Assembly (NCBI GenBank): GCA_963663495.1
Contig: OY760427.1
Span: 806,001-870,000, forward strand
Direction of reading: 5' to 3'
Source of the DNA: G963663495 sp963663495
GTDB lineage: Bacteria; Bacteroidota; Rhodothermia; Rhodothermales; Bin80
Length of the DNA: 64,000 nucleotides
Shown piece by piece: positions 10,301 to 17,527 of this stretch. The notes beneath the pieces were generated by a model. It saw only the letters and a program-made list of their open reading frames with translations. It did no database searches and was not told the origin of the DNA. Positions within the stretch are counted from its first letter, which is position 1. Every line of letters begins with the position of its first letter. The translations under genes and the position numbers were made by a program.

Positions 10301-13300
10301 TGTGACAGGGCTGGCCACGATTCCGAGCGCTTTTGTATCGGCGGCGCTGTCCTTTGAGTATTCGGGACTCAAACCCGGCGACCGTGTGCTGATCCACGCC
10401 GGGGCTGGCGGGGTGGGTATGGCAGCCATCCAGCTGGCGCAGGCCGCGGGCGCGGAGATCTACGCCACCGCGAGCGCACCCAAGCAGGCGTACCTGCGAT
10501 CGTTAGGCGTGACGCATGTCTACGACAGCCGTACGACGGCGTTCGGAGCTGCGATTTTGGAGGCCACCGATGGTGAAGGCGTGGAGTTCGTGTTGAATAG
10601 CCTTACAGGAGAAGGGTTCATTGACGCCAGTCTGTCCTGCCTGAAGCGAGGTGGCCAGTTCGTGGAGTTAGCCAGGCGCGATATCCTGACCGCGGAGGAG
10701 ATGTCAATGGTGCGGCCGGATGTGGCTTACCATATCCTGGAGCTGGATATTTTGAAAAAGATTGATCCAGAGTCGGTGGGGAGAGTCCTGCGCGGGGTGA
10801 TGGCGCAGGTCTCCTCTGGCGAGATCAAGCCGATTGTCCATAGTCGGTGGCCGCTGGCTGAGGCTGGCGCCGCACTGAGCTTCATGCGGTCGGCGCGGCA
10901 CCTCGGCAAGATCGTTGTGACTACATCGCCCCTCCAGGGTGGCAGGCTGCGACAGGATCGCACCTACCTGGTCACCGGCGGTCTGGGCGGGATCGGGTGC
11001 GCTGTTGCCGACTGGCTCGCGGACCAGGGAGCGAGAGCGATCGTTCTGAACGGTCGCCGCGATCCGGACGACGCAGCGTTGGAGACGATTCGCTCCCTAA
11101 GAGAACGTGGGGTGCCGGTACAGGTAGAGCTGGCCGATGTTGTTGATGGCGACGCCGTCAAGCAGATGCTGATGCGGGTGAACCGCGACATGCCGCCGCT
11201 GGCGGGAGTAATCCACAGCGTGGGGGTGCTCTCCGACGGAGCACTCACAAACCAGGATTGGGAAAGGTTCGAGCGTGTTCTCTGGCCGAAAGTACTGGGT
11301 GCCTGGCATCTTCATCGGGCTACCATGGACCTGGACCTCGACCTCGACATGTTCGTGCTCTTTTCAAGCCGCGTTGGGGTCATGGGTAACCCGGGCCAGG
11401 CAAACCATGCCTCTGCCAATGCCTTTCTGGACCAGCTTGCCGGGTACCGTCGGGCCATGGGGCTGGCAGGTCAGGCCATTGCCTGGGGTGCGTGGTCCGA
11501 GATTGGCGAAGCGGCCGAACAGCGCGAGCGGATTGACAAGCGGCGGTCGGCGTTGGGTGGCCGCTGGTTCACCCCGCAGCAGGGGATACGGGCACTAGAC
11601 AGGCTGGTGCGCCGAGACGCGACGACCTCCGTGGTAATGTCCATGGACTGGTCGGTCTTTACGGATGCAGTGGAAGAGCGTCCGCCGCTACTGAAGGAGA
11701 TGCTCTCGGCAGCTTCCGAGGCTGGTGAGGACCCTACGCCTTCAGCCAGGGATGTGCTGTCCAGGTTGTGCGAAGCACCTGCTGCCGAGCATGTGAACGT
11801 ATTGGTGTCGTTCCTGCAGGGTGAGGTTCAAGCCGTGTTGCGGCTGCAGACGGCTCCTGCCCCCGGCGTTGGCTTTGTCGATTTGGGGATGGACTCGCTC
11901 ATGGCAGTGGAGCTGCGCAATCGGCTCAATCGGACCTTGGCCGGAACGTACACGGCGCCGAATACGCTAGTCTTTGATTACCCGGACATTGCGTCACTGG
12001 CCGCCCACCTTGCCGGTGAACTGGCGGAAGTCGGTGAAACATCCGCTGCCGTGGTTCGACCCGAGCAGGCGCTGGTTCCCATACCGGCCACCCGGGAAGA
12101 AGACGAGGGCATCGCGGTTATTGGCATAGCGTGCAGGTTTCCAGGTTCGCCGGATATTGACTCATTCTGGCAACAGCTGGAAGTCGGTGCGGACCTGATT
12201 ACGGATGGCCGCACAGATGGCGGTTTATGGAGCGGCGTCGCTGGAGACCCGGACAGCGCGGACAATGTTTCCCGGCGCGGCGCCTTCCTTAAGGATATTG
12301 ATAAATTCGATGCCAGATTCTTCAGGATTCCGCCGATTGAGGCACGCATGATGGATCCCCGGCAGCGGCTGCTTCTGGAAACCACCTGGCACGCCTTAGA
12401 GGACGCGGGCATAGACCCCGACCAGCTGAAAGGCAGCTGTACCGGAGTCTATGTCGGAGTCGGTGGCGGTGACTACAGGGATCTGGCGGTAGCTTGCGGT
12501 GCGGCGCACGGGTATCTGGGCACGGCACCAAGTGTAACCGTTGGGAGGGTGTCGTTCGTATTGGGGCTCACAGGACCGGCAGTTCCCTTGGACATGGCAT
12601 GCGCATCGTCTCTGGTGGCAGTCCACCAAGCCGTGTCGGCGCTCCGCGATGGCGAAGTGGATATGGCTATCGTAGGAGGTGTCCATACGGTTCTCGCCCC
12701 CGGGGTTACCGCCTTCATGAGTGAGGTGGGAATGCTTTCCAGAAAGGGGCGGTGTTACTCCTTTGATGATCGGGCAGACGGTTTCGTGCGGGGTGAGGGG
12801 TGCGGTGTAGTCATTCTGAAGCCACTTGATGAGGCTCGCGCTGCAGGGGACAGGATATGGGGGGTGATCCGGGGGTCCGCAGTCAACCAGAACGGGCCCA
12901 GCGCGGGGCTCACAGTCCCGAACGGTCTAGCTCAGGAACGCGTAATTGAAGAGGCGCTGGCTAGGGCGGGGATCACTCCCGCGGAGGTGGACTACTTGGA
13001 GGCCCACGGCACCGGGTCCGCCTTGGGCGACCCGATTGAGGTGCAGGCGGCGGCCGCTGTCTACGGGCGTGGACGGGATCCCCGGCGTCCACTGCTCATC
13101 GGCTCGCTGAAGACAAACATCGGGCATCTTGAGTGCGCGGCCGGGATTGCGAGTCTTGTGAAGGTCGTCCTCGCCTTGAACGAGGAGCAGATTCCCAGGC
13201 AACTGCACTTTGACAAACCCAACCCACACTTGGATTGGGAACGGCTTCCCGTGCGGGTGACAGCCGAACCGACTGAATGGCCCACCGATTCAGGCCGCCC

Positions 13301-14651
13301 TAAGCGGGCAGGAGTCAGCGCGTTCGGGATCTCGGGAACGAACGCGCATGTCGTTGTGGAGGCCAACGGACCGGTCGGCGAGACTCCCCGGACAGCTTGC
13401 ATACGCTGGCCGGCAGGAACCGCTTTGCCGGTTGCAGTCGTGCTTCGTGAGCAAGGTGACTGGCTGCCTCCACCCACCGGCTTCTTCGCTCCACGCGAGA
13501 CAAGGATTCTGCCGTTATCCGGGAAATCGCCCGAGGCAATGCGGCAGCTGGCTGAGCGGTATCTCACTTGGCTGGATGGGCACGAAAGGAATGCAGACGC
13601 GGAGAGCGCGCCCACGGAAGCAATGCTTGCAGATATGGCCTGGACCGCCGGGACTGGCCGGAGTCACTTTGAGCACCGGTCCCCGGTCTTGTTCGATTGC
13701 GTAACATCGCTGCGTGGAGGGTTGCGTGTTGTCGCGGGAGGAGATGGAAAGGTTCACGGCCCGCCTAACGTGGAACCGAGTGCTGCGCCACGGGTCGCTT
13801 TTATCTACGCCGCTGAGGGGAGTGAACGGGTCGGAATGGGCCAGAGCCTCTATGATTGTGAACCGGTAGTGCGTGCTGTTCTGGATCGCTGCGACGCTGT
13901 GCTTAGGAAGGAACGCGCCGGGGTTTCGCTACTAGACATCATGTTTGGCAGGACAGACGCGGGCCGACGGTTGCGCGACCCCGAGTGGGCACAGCCTGCC
14001 ATGTATTCGCTGGGATGTGCACTGACCGCGCTGTTGGAAAGCGTGGGAATCCAGCCTGCGGTGGTGGCGGGAGAGGGGGTTGGGGAGTTTGCCGCCGCCT
14101 GGGCCGCTGGCGTGTTCTCGCTTGAAGACGGACTGAGAGTTGCGGCAGCTCGGGGCGCGGCCATGCCCCGGCGCAAGTCCCGCGTGGCCGCCGGCCTTCT
14201 CTCGGGCGGGCCTTCCAGGGCGGAGCAGGAACCGATTGGGGCGCTGGAGGCCATCTTCACGCGTGCCAAGACCTCACCGCCTTCGCGGACTCTCCTATTC
14301 CCGTCTACTGGAAAAACTCTGGAATCTCGCCGGGAACCCTCCTGGGCCCAGTGGAGAGAGCACCGGGAGCAACCATGCCGAGGCAGCTGTGCGGGCAAAT
14401 TGGCCGAGCTGGGCGTGAGCTTGGTGGTGGAGGTCAGTGCCCATGGAATTACGGGCCCGATGGCACTGTCTGCCTGGCCGCAAGAACGTGAGTTGGCGGA
14501 CCAGGGTTTTGCCGAATCTGTGGCGCAGGCGTACCGCGCAGGGCTACAGGTCTCGTTCGCCGGTTTATTCTCAGGAGAGATGCGACGCAGAATATCAATA
14601 CCGGGCTATCCGTTCCAGCGCAAACGCCACTGGATCAAGACGGTCGCTTGA
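4359..14651 (+). CDS. Type I reducing polyketide synthase, KS-AT-DH-cMT-ER-KR-ACP-KS-AT*
   Basis: A 3430-aa modular or iterative PKS. Visible domains, approximate residues: KS1 9-430 (Cys in VDAACASAM ~183, EAHGTGT, KTNVGHLES); AT1 560-890 (GHSVGE ~655, AWAFHS, which suggests malonyl-CoA); DH from ~930 (HRVFGRVVAPG; LDGCFQ ~1140); C-methyltransferase ~1470 (EIGAGTGSA); ER ~1850-2180 (HAGAGGVGMAA ~2013); KR ~2205-2390 (TGGLGGIG); ACP (LGMDSL, Ser ~2513); KS2 ~2580-3010 (Cys in LDMACASS ~2748); AT2 from ~3140. The first module should add, methylate and fully reduce one extender. AT2 reads AGEGVGE where AT1 has GHSVGE, so the nucleophilic Ser is gone. It is also ~75 residues shorter and lacks the substrate motif. 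The protein stops right after the post-AT linker (YPFQRKRHW) with no ACP, reductive or thioesterase domain. The KR has His where the catalytic Tyr is usual (GQANHASANAF). A free-standing ACP lies 2.2 kb downstream, beyond an IS relic. The product cannot be predicted. Confidence 0.93.
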   Translation: MRKTRNTFEPIAIVGMACRFPAANDIEAFWRLLETGGNAVAEGIPGSGVGRWGVLFGDEAVQSEGCRFGAFVDDIDRFDAAFFRISPVEARMLDPQQRMMLEVTWHALEDAGVDPERLRGSRTGVYTGISNDEYRMLVVDSAKPAKAASCLYALSGTNLNGTAGRVSFVLGLTGPAKAVDAACASAMVAINDAVADLQQSKTDLAIAGGVQTILNGRVYQLRADAMMLSPDGKCKTFDALANGYVRAEGCGVVILKRLSEAEADGDRIWAVIRGSAVNHGGTGVGLTVPNTPGLAQVMENALAQAGVDPLDVDYVEAHGTGTAVGDPIELNAVESVYGRGRDTRNPLLIGSVKTNVGHLESAAGVAGLIKAALVVKRGVIPKHLHFHTPNPAFQWDSASLKVTTSMTDWPDRTGRPRVVGVNCFGISGTNAHLLVAEYQGQDEATAAMSTPVGATVSVQVALLSAEVETGPRRSRLLPLSAKSEDGLRDVAARYLLWLNDRAGASSGVAMVQEALLADMAWTAGVGRSHFDHRAGVVFNDTKSLREGLKEWAEGARSVEAGAASTVAFAYTGQGSQWTGMGRVLYETEPVVQTVMDRCAAVCTELRGISLLDVMFGRGGDVATLGDTAWEQPALYALECALAALWESVGVRPDAVIGHSVGELAAARAAGVFSLEDGMRFACARGALMSEMEEGAMAAVFAPAARVAAAVEGLNVASNSPGVSISGDNGTHQVISGRVADVKAISAHFEARGVRVLQLDTAWAFHSALVDPILDDLYASLTGMKVFPPTVAMVSNLTGRTVRSDELLDGPYWRRHAREAVAFACGVGALADLGVDLVIEIGPRPVLGAMALAAWPEARENAAPAVVASMTRANDGTVPPGGGMVEAVALAYQAGLRIRFEGLFAGELRRRISLPSYPFQRSRHWLEAPRLRSRIGGHPLLGVRHESARGDITFETEIFPNDPSWLEDHRVFGRVVAPGALYGTMAVALSLAEVGGPLIIEDMQLHNALVFMDDGPGHGTGGEGRRMQAVLDAAESAAGRRFQIFSKGSSGEWTVHVEARLSPDAALPDPGKRIDPRCIRDGLSPVNVTGYYRAKASTGVDLGPYFRTLGRAWSGPGEAVAEISLPEGTGSDGLDVHPLVLDGCFQVVGAARNLARGHSSVTYLPFAWDRLWLTRGGLPDRVVCHVRLSEPSHEADTDAGEPSEVLSGEIRIYDRAGVPLGGINGYTVKRATRAALLSATEGVDDLLYEVVWCERALTPGMLSADFMPPPGAVKASAFLWSRYLVEAGVAPDGRIALLTDLERWSRSYAAATLDRLGWNRSAGAVVHAEELREELGVMAQHARLFRRMLEMLAKSGMLAERVDGAFVVVSGSEDSWNADMPDDPRAHAHVMEGRYSHGLIEIGLFRRSGDALADVLRGRVDPLTLLFSSGKPTAADLYLKAPVARAANRLLEVAVQTLIDTLPEGRRLRVIEIGAGTGSATASILPLLPEGRFDYTYTDLSAGFFTEAEARFGDGHGCIVYRPLDVEKDPIAQGFNAHGYDLIIASNVLHATRYLEETLGHCVALLAPSGQLVALENLTGLGWMDLTFGQLDGWWRFADDYRPHHALASPAVWRQALGDAGFEEVEVLGVDESDPDTTLDKGVIVARGPAGVAEAPGVCVLAADDGDQATELAEELAARNQRVVIVRNESLDGTWPAVGGAGVFTAAVRMEQRQSWRSLLESLPTDVPLKCVVHFVALEGHGEGTTADEMARDVRRVGASALAMVQGLADAAATPETGVWFITRGAQVLERERGGELVGAVLWGFGKGVAREAAHLRPRMVDLDPSQMAPGPDLVNEFLYPDREDHIAYRGSRRMAARLVRAESGPERLALPEGTNWVLAPDPGGKFDRPYVRLLPACPLKPHEVRVSVQAAALNFWDVFRSLGFIEEGLLGREMCGHVVETGSCVGSVAVGDHVVGMGFGAFGPEMVTHEELVALAPHGIPVTGLATIPSAFVSAALSFEYSGLKPGDRVLIHAGAGGVGMAAIQLAQAAGAEIYATASAPKQAYLRSLGVTHVYDSRTTAFGAAILEATDGEGVEFVLNSLTGEGFIDASLSCLKRGGQFVELARRDILTAEEMSMVRPDVAYHILELDILKKIDPESVGRVLRGVMAQVSSGEIKPIVHSRWPLAEAGAALSFMRSARHLGKIVVTTSPLQGGRLRQDRTYLVTGGLGGIGCAVADWLADQGARAIVLNGRRDPDDAALETIRSLRERGVPVQVELADVVDGDAVKQMLMRVNRDMPPLAGVIHSVGVLSDGALTNQDWERFERVLWPKVLGAWHLHRATMDLDLDLDMFVLFSSRVGVMGNPGQANHASANAFLDQLAGYRRAMGLAGQAIAWGAWSEIGEAAEQRERIDKRRSALGGRWFTPQQGIRALDRLVRRDATTSVVMSMDWSVFTDAVEERPPLLKEMLSAASEAGEDPTPSARDVLSRLCEAPAAEHVNVLVSFLQGEVQAVLRLQTAPAPGVGFVDLGMDSLMAVELRNRLNRTLAGTYTAPNTLVFDYPDIASLAAHLAGELAEVGETSAAVVRPEQALVPIPATREEDEGIAVIGIACRFPGSPDIDSFWQQLEVGADLITDGRTDGGLWSGVAGDPDSADNVSRRGAFLKDIDKFDARFFRIPPIEARMMDPRQRLLLETTWHALEDAGIDPDQLKGSCTGVYVGVGGGDYRDLAVACGAAHGYLGTAPSVTVGRVSFVLGLTGPAVPLDMACASSLVAVHQAVSALRDGEVDMAIVGGVHTVLAPGVTAFMSEVGMLSRKGRCYSFDDRADGFVRGEGCGVVILKPLDEARAAGDRIWGVIRGSAVNQNGPSAGLTVPNGLAQERVIEEALARAGITPAEVDYLEAHGTGSALGDPIEVQAAAAVYGRGRDPRRPLLIGSLKTNIGHLECAAGIASLVKVVLALNEEQIPRQLHFDKPNPHLDWERLPVRVTAEPTEWPTDSGRPKRAGVSAFGISGTNAHVVVEANGPVGETPRTACIRWPAGTALPVAVVLREQGDWLPPPTGFFAPRETRILPLSGKSPEAMRQLAERYLTWLDGHERNADAESAPTEAMLADMAWTAGTGRSHFEHRSPVLFDCVTSLRGGLRVVAGGDGKVHGPPNVEPSAAPRVAFIYAAEGSERVGMGQSLYDCEPVVRAVLDRCDAVLRKERAGVSLLDIMFGRTDAGRRLRDPEWAQPAMYSLGCALTALLESVGIQPAVVAGEGVGEFAAAWAAGVFSLEDGLRVAAARGAAMPRRKSRVAAGLLSGGPSRAEQEPIGALEAIFTRAKTSPPSRTLLFPSTGKTLESRREPSWAQWREHREQPCRGSCAGKLAELGVSLVVEVSAHGITGPMALSAWPQERELADQGFAESVAQAYRAGLQVSFAGLFSGEMRRRISIPGYPFQRKRHWIKTVA

Positions 14652-14956
14652 TCGCAGCCACTCCCTCCCCACCCCGATCCGTTTGCGGCCCGACGAAGGA
14701 CTGCCTCCCCGGGTGGATCTCGCCATCAGTCTGCAGCTCCCAAGCGAAATGTTAAGTCGGTCATCCAGTTCTACACTGCGGTGATGCTGGTCGCTACAAT
14801 ACGCTTGGACTTTGGCCGTACACGCCTAAGTGGCCGTCAGCGCCCGTTGCCCGTTGCCATATGTCATTCTATCCTCCCTTATTCATGAGGGAGTTTAAGT
14901 GGCGGGGAATCGTCGTTTAATATTATGGTGTAATATGTTGACTATACACGGTTTGA
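14652..14956. other. Intergenic region between PKS and IS1380 relic
   Basis: About 300 bases without a gene. A short inverted repeat (CTCCCT, 8-nt loop, AGGGAG followed by TTTAA) at 14874-14896 could be a weak transcription terminator or part of the IS end. No IS1380 terminal repeat could be defined with confidence. Confidence 0.35.
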
Positions 14957-16471
14957 ATGGGATCCTGTGCGACGCTCAAACGTTCAGAAACCCCAATACC
15001 CATTCACCCTGTAACACACCCGATGCCAGATCCCAAATCCAACCTTCTGTTCGCTTGCCAGTTCAATAAATCCGTTAAAGTTGTACGCTCCAAGACCGAT
15101 AATCTAACATCGGATGCGGGCGTCATTCCTATGCGCCTGCTCATGGCGATCAGCACCTTGGCATGCCGACTCGCTTCCGTGCTTAAGGACAATCGGTCCC
15201 AAGCTCGGATTACGCATAGCCTTGAGGAGTTAGTGCGACAGTACCTGCTGCAACATGTGCAGGGGTGGGGACGTCAGTCAGATGCGGACAAGCTTCGAAG
15301 GGACCCCGCCATGCGCGTGGCCACTTCTTCCAAAAGGGGTAGGGAGGCATTACAGGACGATAGGTCCCTGGCATCCCAGCCAACCATGTCTCGCTTCGTG
15401 CGCATGTTGGCCGGGAAAAAGAATTTCAAGAAGTTGCGCCTTTTTGCAGAGACATTCGCCATGGAGCACCTGCTGCAGCGTGGTGGCGGGAAGCGCCGCC
15501 CCGAGGTAGTCTTTGATGTGGACGGTGTACCGGTAGATACGCATGGCAAGCAGCAGGGCAGCAAGTGGAACGTGTATTATAAGCGCACCATCTTTCTGCC
15601 CCTTATCGCCATATGCGGTGAGTCGGGCGATATGTTGGGGGCGGAATTGCGAGGGGCACGAAGAATGTGGTGAAGGACTGCTACGGTTTCATTCGACGCA
15701 TTGGGCTGGCGTTGCGTGAACATGTGGCCGACAAGGTCATTGTCCGAATGGACGCAGGCTTCAACAGTGGAGAGTTATGTGATAGGCTGGAGAACGACCG
15801 TATCGGCTATGCGTCTGAAAGGAAACGATGTGATTGACGGGCTTGCGGCGCCTCATTTGGAGGGTGATCAGCCGTCGGACGAATGCTACCGCGAACTGCG
15901 CTACCGTGCAAAGTGCTGGTCCGTAGAGCGTCGTGTGGTGCTCGTGGTTGATCCGGTGCCGGGAGAGCTTTTTCCGCGGCATTTCTATCTGATCACCGAT
16001 CTGGATGCAGAAGCCTATCCGGCAGAGCAGCTTGTGAATCTGTACCGGAAGAGAGGAAAGGCGGAAAAGCACTTCGCGGAGCTGAATGCGGCTTGCTCCA
16101 TGGCGCTGGTTTCGGTTCCCCGTCCGAAGACACACTATAAGGGCCGGCCTGTAGTGCGGGTGCCTGATGAGTCGGAACAGGATGGGTCGGAACAGGATGC
16201 CGAGATCCGAGCCGAGGACGAGGTCCTGCTACAGGTATACCTTCTGACGTATCAGCTCATGCATGTGGGGCGCTGCCTTATGCGGGAGCCTGACGAATCC
16301 CAGATAAGTCTGAGCACCTATCGCGAGCGTGTACTCAAGGTGGGGGCCCGCTTCGTACAACACGCGCGCAACATCGTTATCCACATTGCCGCCAGTGCAG
16401 ATGCTGCATGGGAGCAATTTTGGCGACGTTATTGTCAACTCACATGGATCACGCTTCCCATGAAGAGCTAG
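14957..16471 (+). pseudogene. IS1380-family transposase, frameshifted
   Basis: A DDE transposase broken into two long frames, 14957-15673 and 15701-16471. The first holds LRRDPAMRVAT, LASQPTMSRFV and the DVDGVPVDTHGKQ segment carrying the first Asp of the IS1380 catalytic core. The second holds the C-terminal part (LITDLDAEAYPAEQLVNLYRKRGKAEKHFAELN, with the catalytic Glu region). Between them, conceptual frame shifting restores KDCYGFIRRIGLALREH and RMDAGFNSGELCDRLEN, so at least two frameshifts (about 15660 and 15800) have disabled the gene. It separates the PKS from the ACP gene. A shorter relic of the same family lies at 2245-2440. Confidence 0.85.
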
Positions 16472-16484
16472 CCAAGTCATATTT

Positions 16485-16511
16485 GCGCCTGCGCTTCGAC
16501 AGCGCAGGCGC
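16485..16511. terminator. Strong GC-rich hairpin after the IS1380 transposase
   Basis: A perfect 10-bp stem (GCGCCTGCGC / GCGCAGGCGC) with a 7-nt loop starts 14 bases after the transposase stop codon. There is no following T-run, so it is not a canonical intrinsic terminator. It may still block transcription out of the element or form part of its 3' end structure. Confidence 0.4.
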
Positions 16512-16886
16512 CCAACGCGGAAAGCGGAAAGAGAAGGTAGGCAGAGGTGTGTCTACCCGACAGAAGTCTTCCCAAAATCTCGGTAATGTGATCGCTATCG
16601 TGTCGGGAAAAGGGCCTAAACTGGTGTTTTCAGCCCCTCTCATGGTCGTCCCTACGCATGAACAACGCACAATCGGTCCTGCAGGTACCGAAACAGCACT
16701 CTTAGACCCGAACAGGGTACATCATGAATATTGCAGGGTTAACGATTCAACCCCTGATAACTGGAGTTGACAAGTCATGCCCTGATCATCTTGATCTATG
16801 GATAGGCGCCTGCATGCTAGGAAATTCGATTTATGGAAAGCGCTATATTTTGATGCAGGACGCAAATACAACTCAACTCTAAAGGT
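16512..16886. other. Gene-free stretch upstream of the ACP
   Basis: Frames here are short and match nothing recognisable. It probably contains the right end of the IS1380 element and the ACP promoter, but no motif is clear. Confidence 0.3.
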
Positions 16887-16895
16887 GTGATCGCT

Positions 16896-17126
16896 GTGAG
16901 CTCAGCCCTTGATAAAATCGTTAGTCTGGCGGACGAGCATCTTGATCTTGGACGAGAGCCCCGCTTGGATGTCACGTTTAGCGATTCTGGTGTTTCGTCC
17001 ATGGCTGCCTTAGCTTTTGTCAGACTCTTGAATGAAGAATTGGGACTTGATATGTCCCCAGGCGATCTGTACAAATTTGATACTATCCGCAGCCTCGTCG
17101 CGCACGTTGAATCTCAGCTAGGGTAA
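16896..17126 (+). CDS. Free-standing acyl carrier protein
   Basis: A small carrier protein, 76 aa from the GTG at 16896 (79 aa if the GTG at 16887 is used). The 16896 start is preferred because AAAGG at 16881-16885 then sits at normal spacing. The fold is recognisable: VTFSDSGVSSMAALAFVRLLNEELGLDMSPGDLYKFDTIRSLVAHVE. The serine expected to carry 4'-phosphopantetheine lies in GVSSMA, where the usual Asp of the DSL/DSM motif is Ser. Its position beside a PKS that ends without a second ACP makes it a candidate in-trans carrier for the terminal KS, but this is inference. Decay of the surrounding region raises the alternative that it is left over from a larger cluster. Confidence 0.75.
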   Translation: MSSALDKIVSLADEHLDLGREPRLDVTFSDSGVSSMAALAFVRLLNEELGLDMSPGDLYKFDTIRSLVAHVESQLG

Positions 17127-17189
17127 TGAGCCTCTTGGAATGTCGCAATCCAGTCGGGCGGGTAGAGAGTATGCGTGCAGCAAAGGCGG

Positions 17190-17497
17190 AATCATTGTTG
17201 GGTGACAAGAGGCAGGCAAATGCGGGCACGGAGCGAAACACGCCTATCCAGGGCTTATTCCCGAAAGGTACATCAACAGCCTGTACAATGGCATCCTGAT
17301 CCTCGACGAAGGACACTAGGCTGTGTCCTTCCAGCTGACCGACCTTATTCCAGCCATAGCTTCTAAGGTCGTTGAAAATCAGATCAAACTCCTCTGCAAG
17401 GAGGGACCAAAACGGATAGTACATGTCTACTGCCAAGCCATTGCCGTGACTTAACACTATTCGCGGCCCATCGGGATTGCCGTGTCGGCGTAGAATT
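17190..17497 (-). pseudogene. N-terminal fragment of an alpha/beta-hydrolase
   Basis: Minus-strand reading gives LRRHGNPDGPRIVLSHGNG, then AVDMYYPFWSLLAEEFDLIFNDLRSYGWN and DVPFGNKPWIGVFRSV. This is the start of an alpha/beta-hydrolase: the oxyanion HGNG loop, the DLR strand, and the beginning of the nucleophile-elbow region, where SVPAFA stands where GHS-x-G-type serines usually occur. Coding similarity stops near 17190 and no catalytic Asp/His part is present. The upstream end is lost next to the inserted IS at 17528. It may have been a tailoring or releasing enzyme of the PKS region; this is inference. Confidence 0.55.
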
Positions 17498-17527
17498 ATT
17501 AGGGATTTATATACCTGAGTACCCCCA

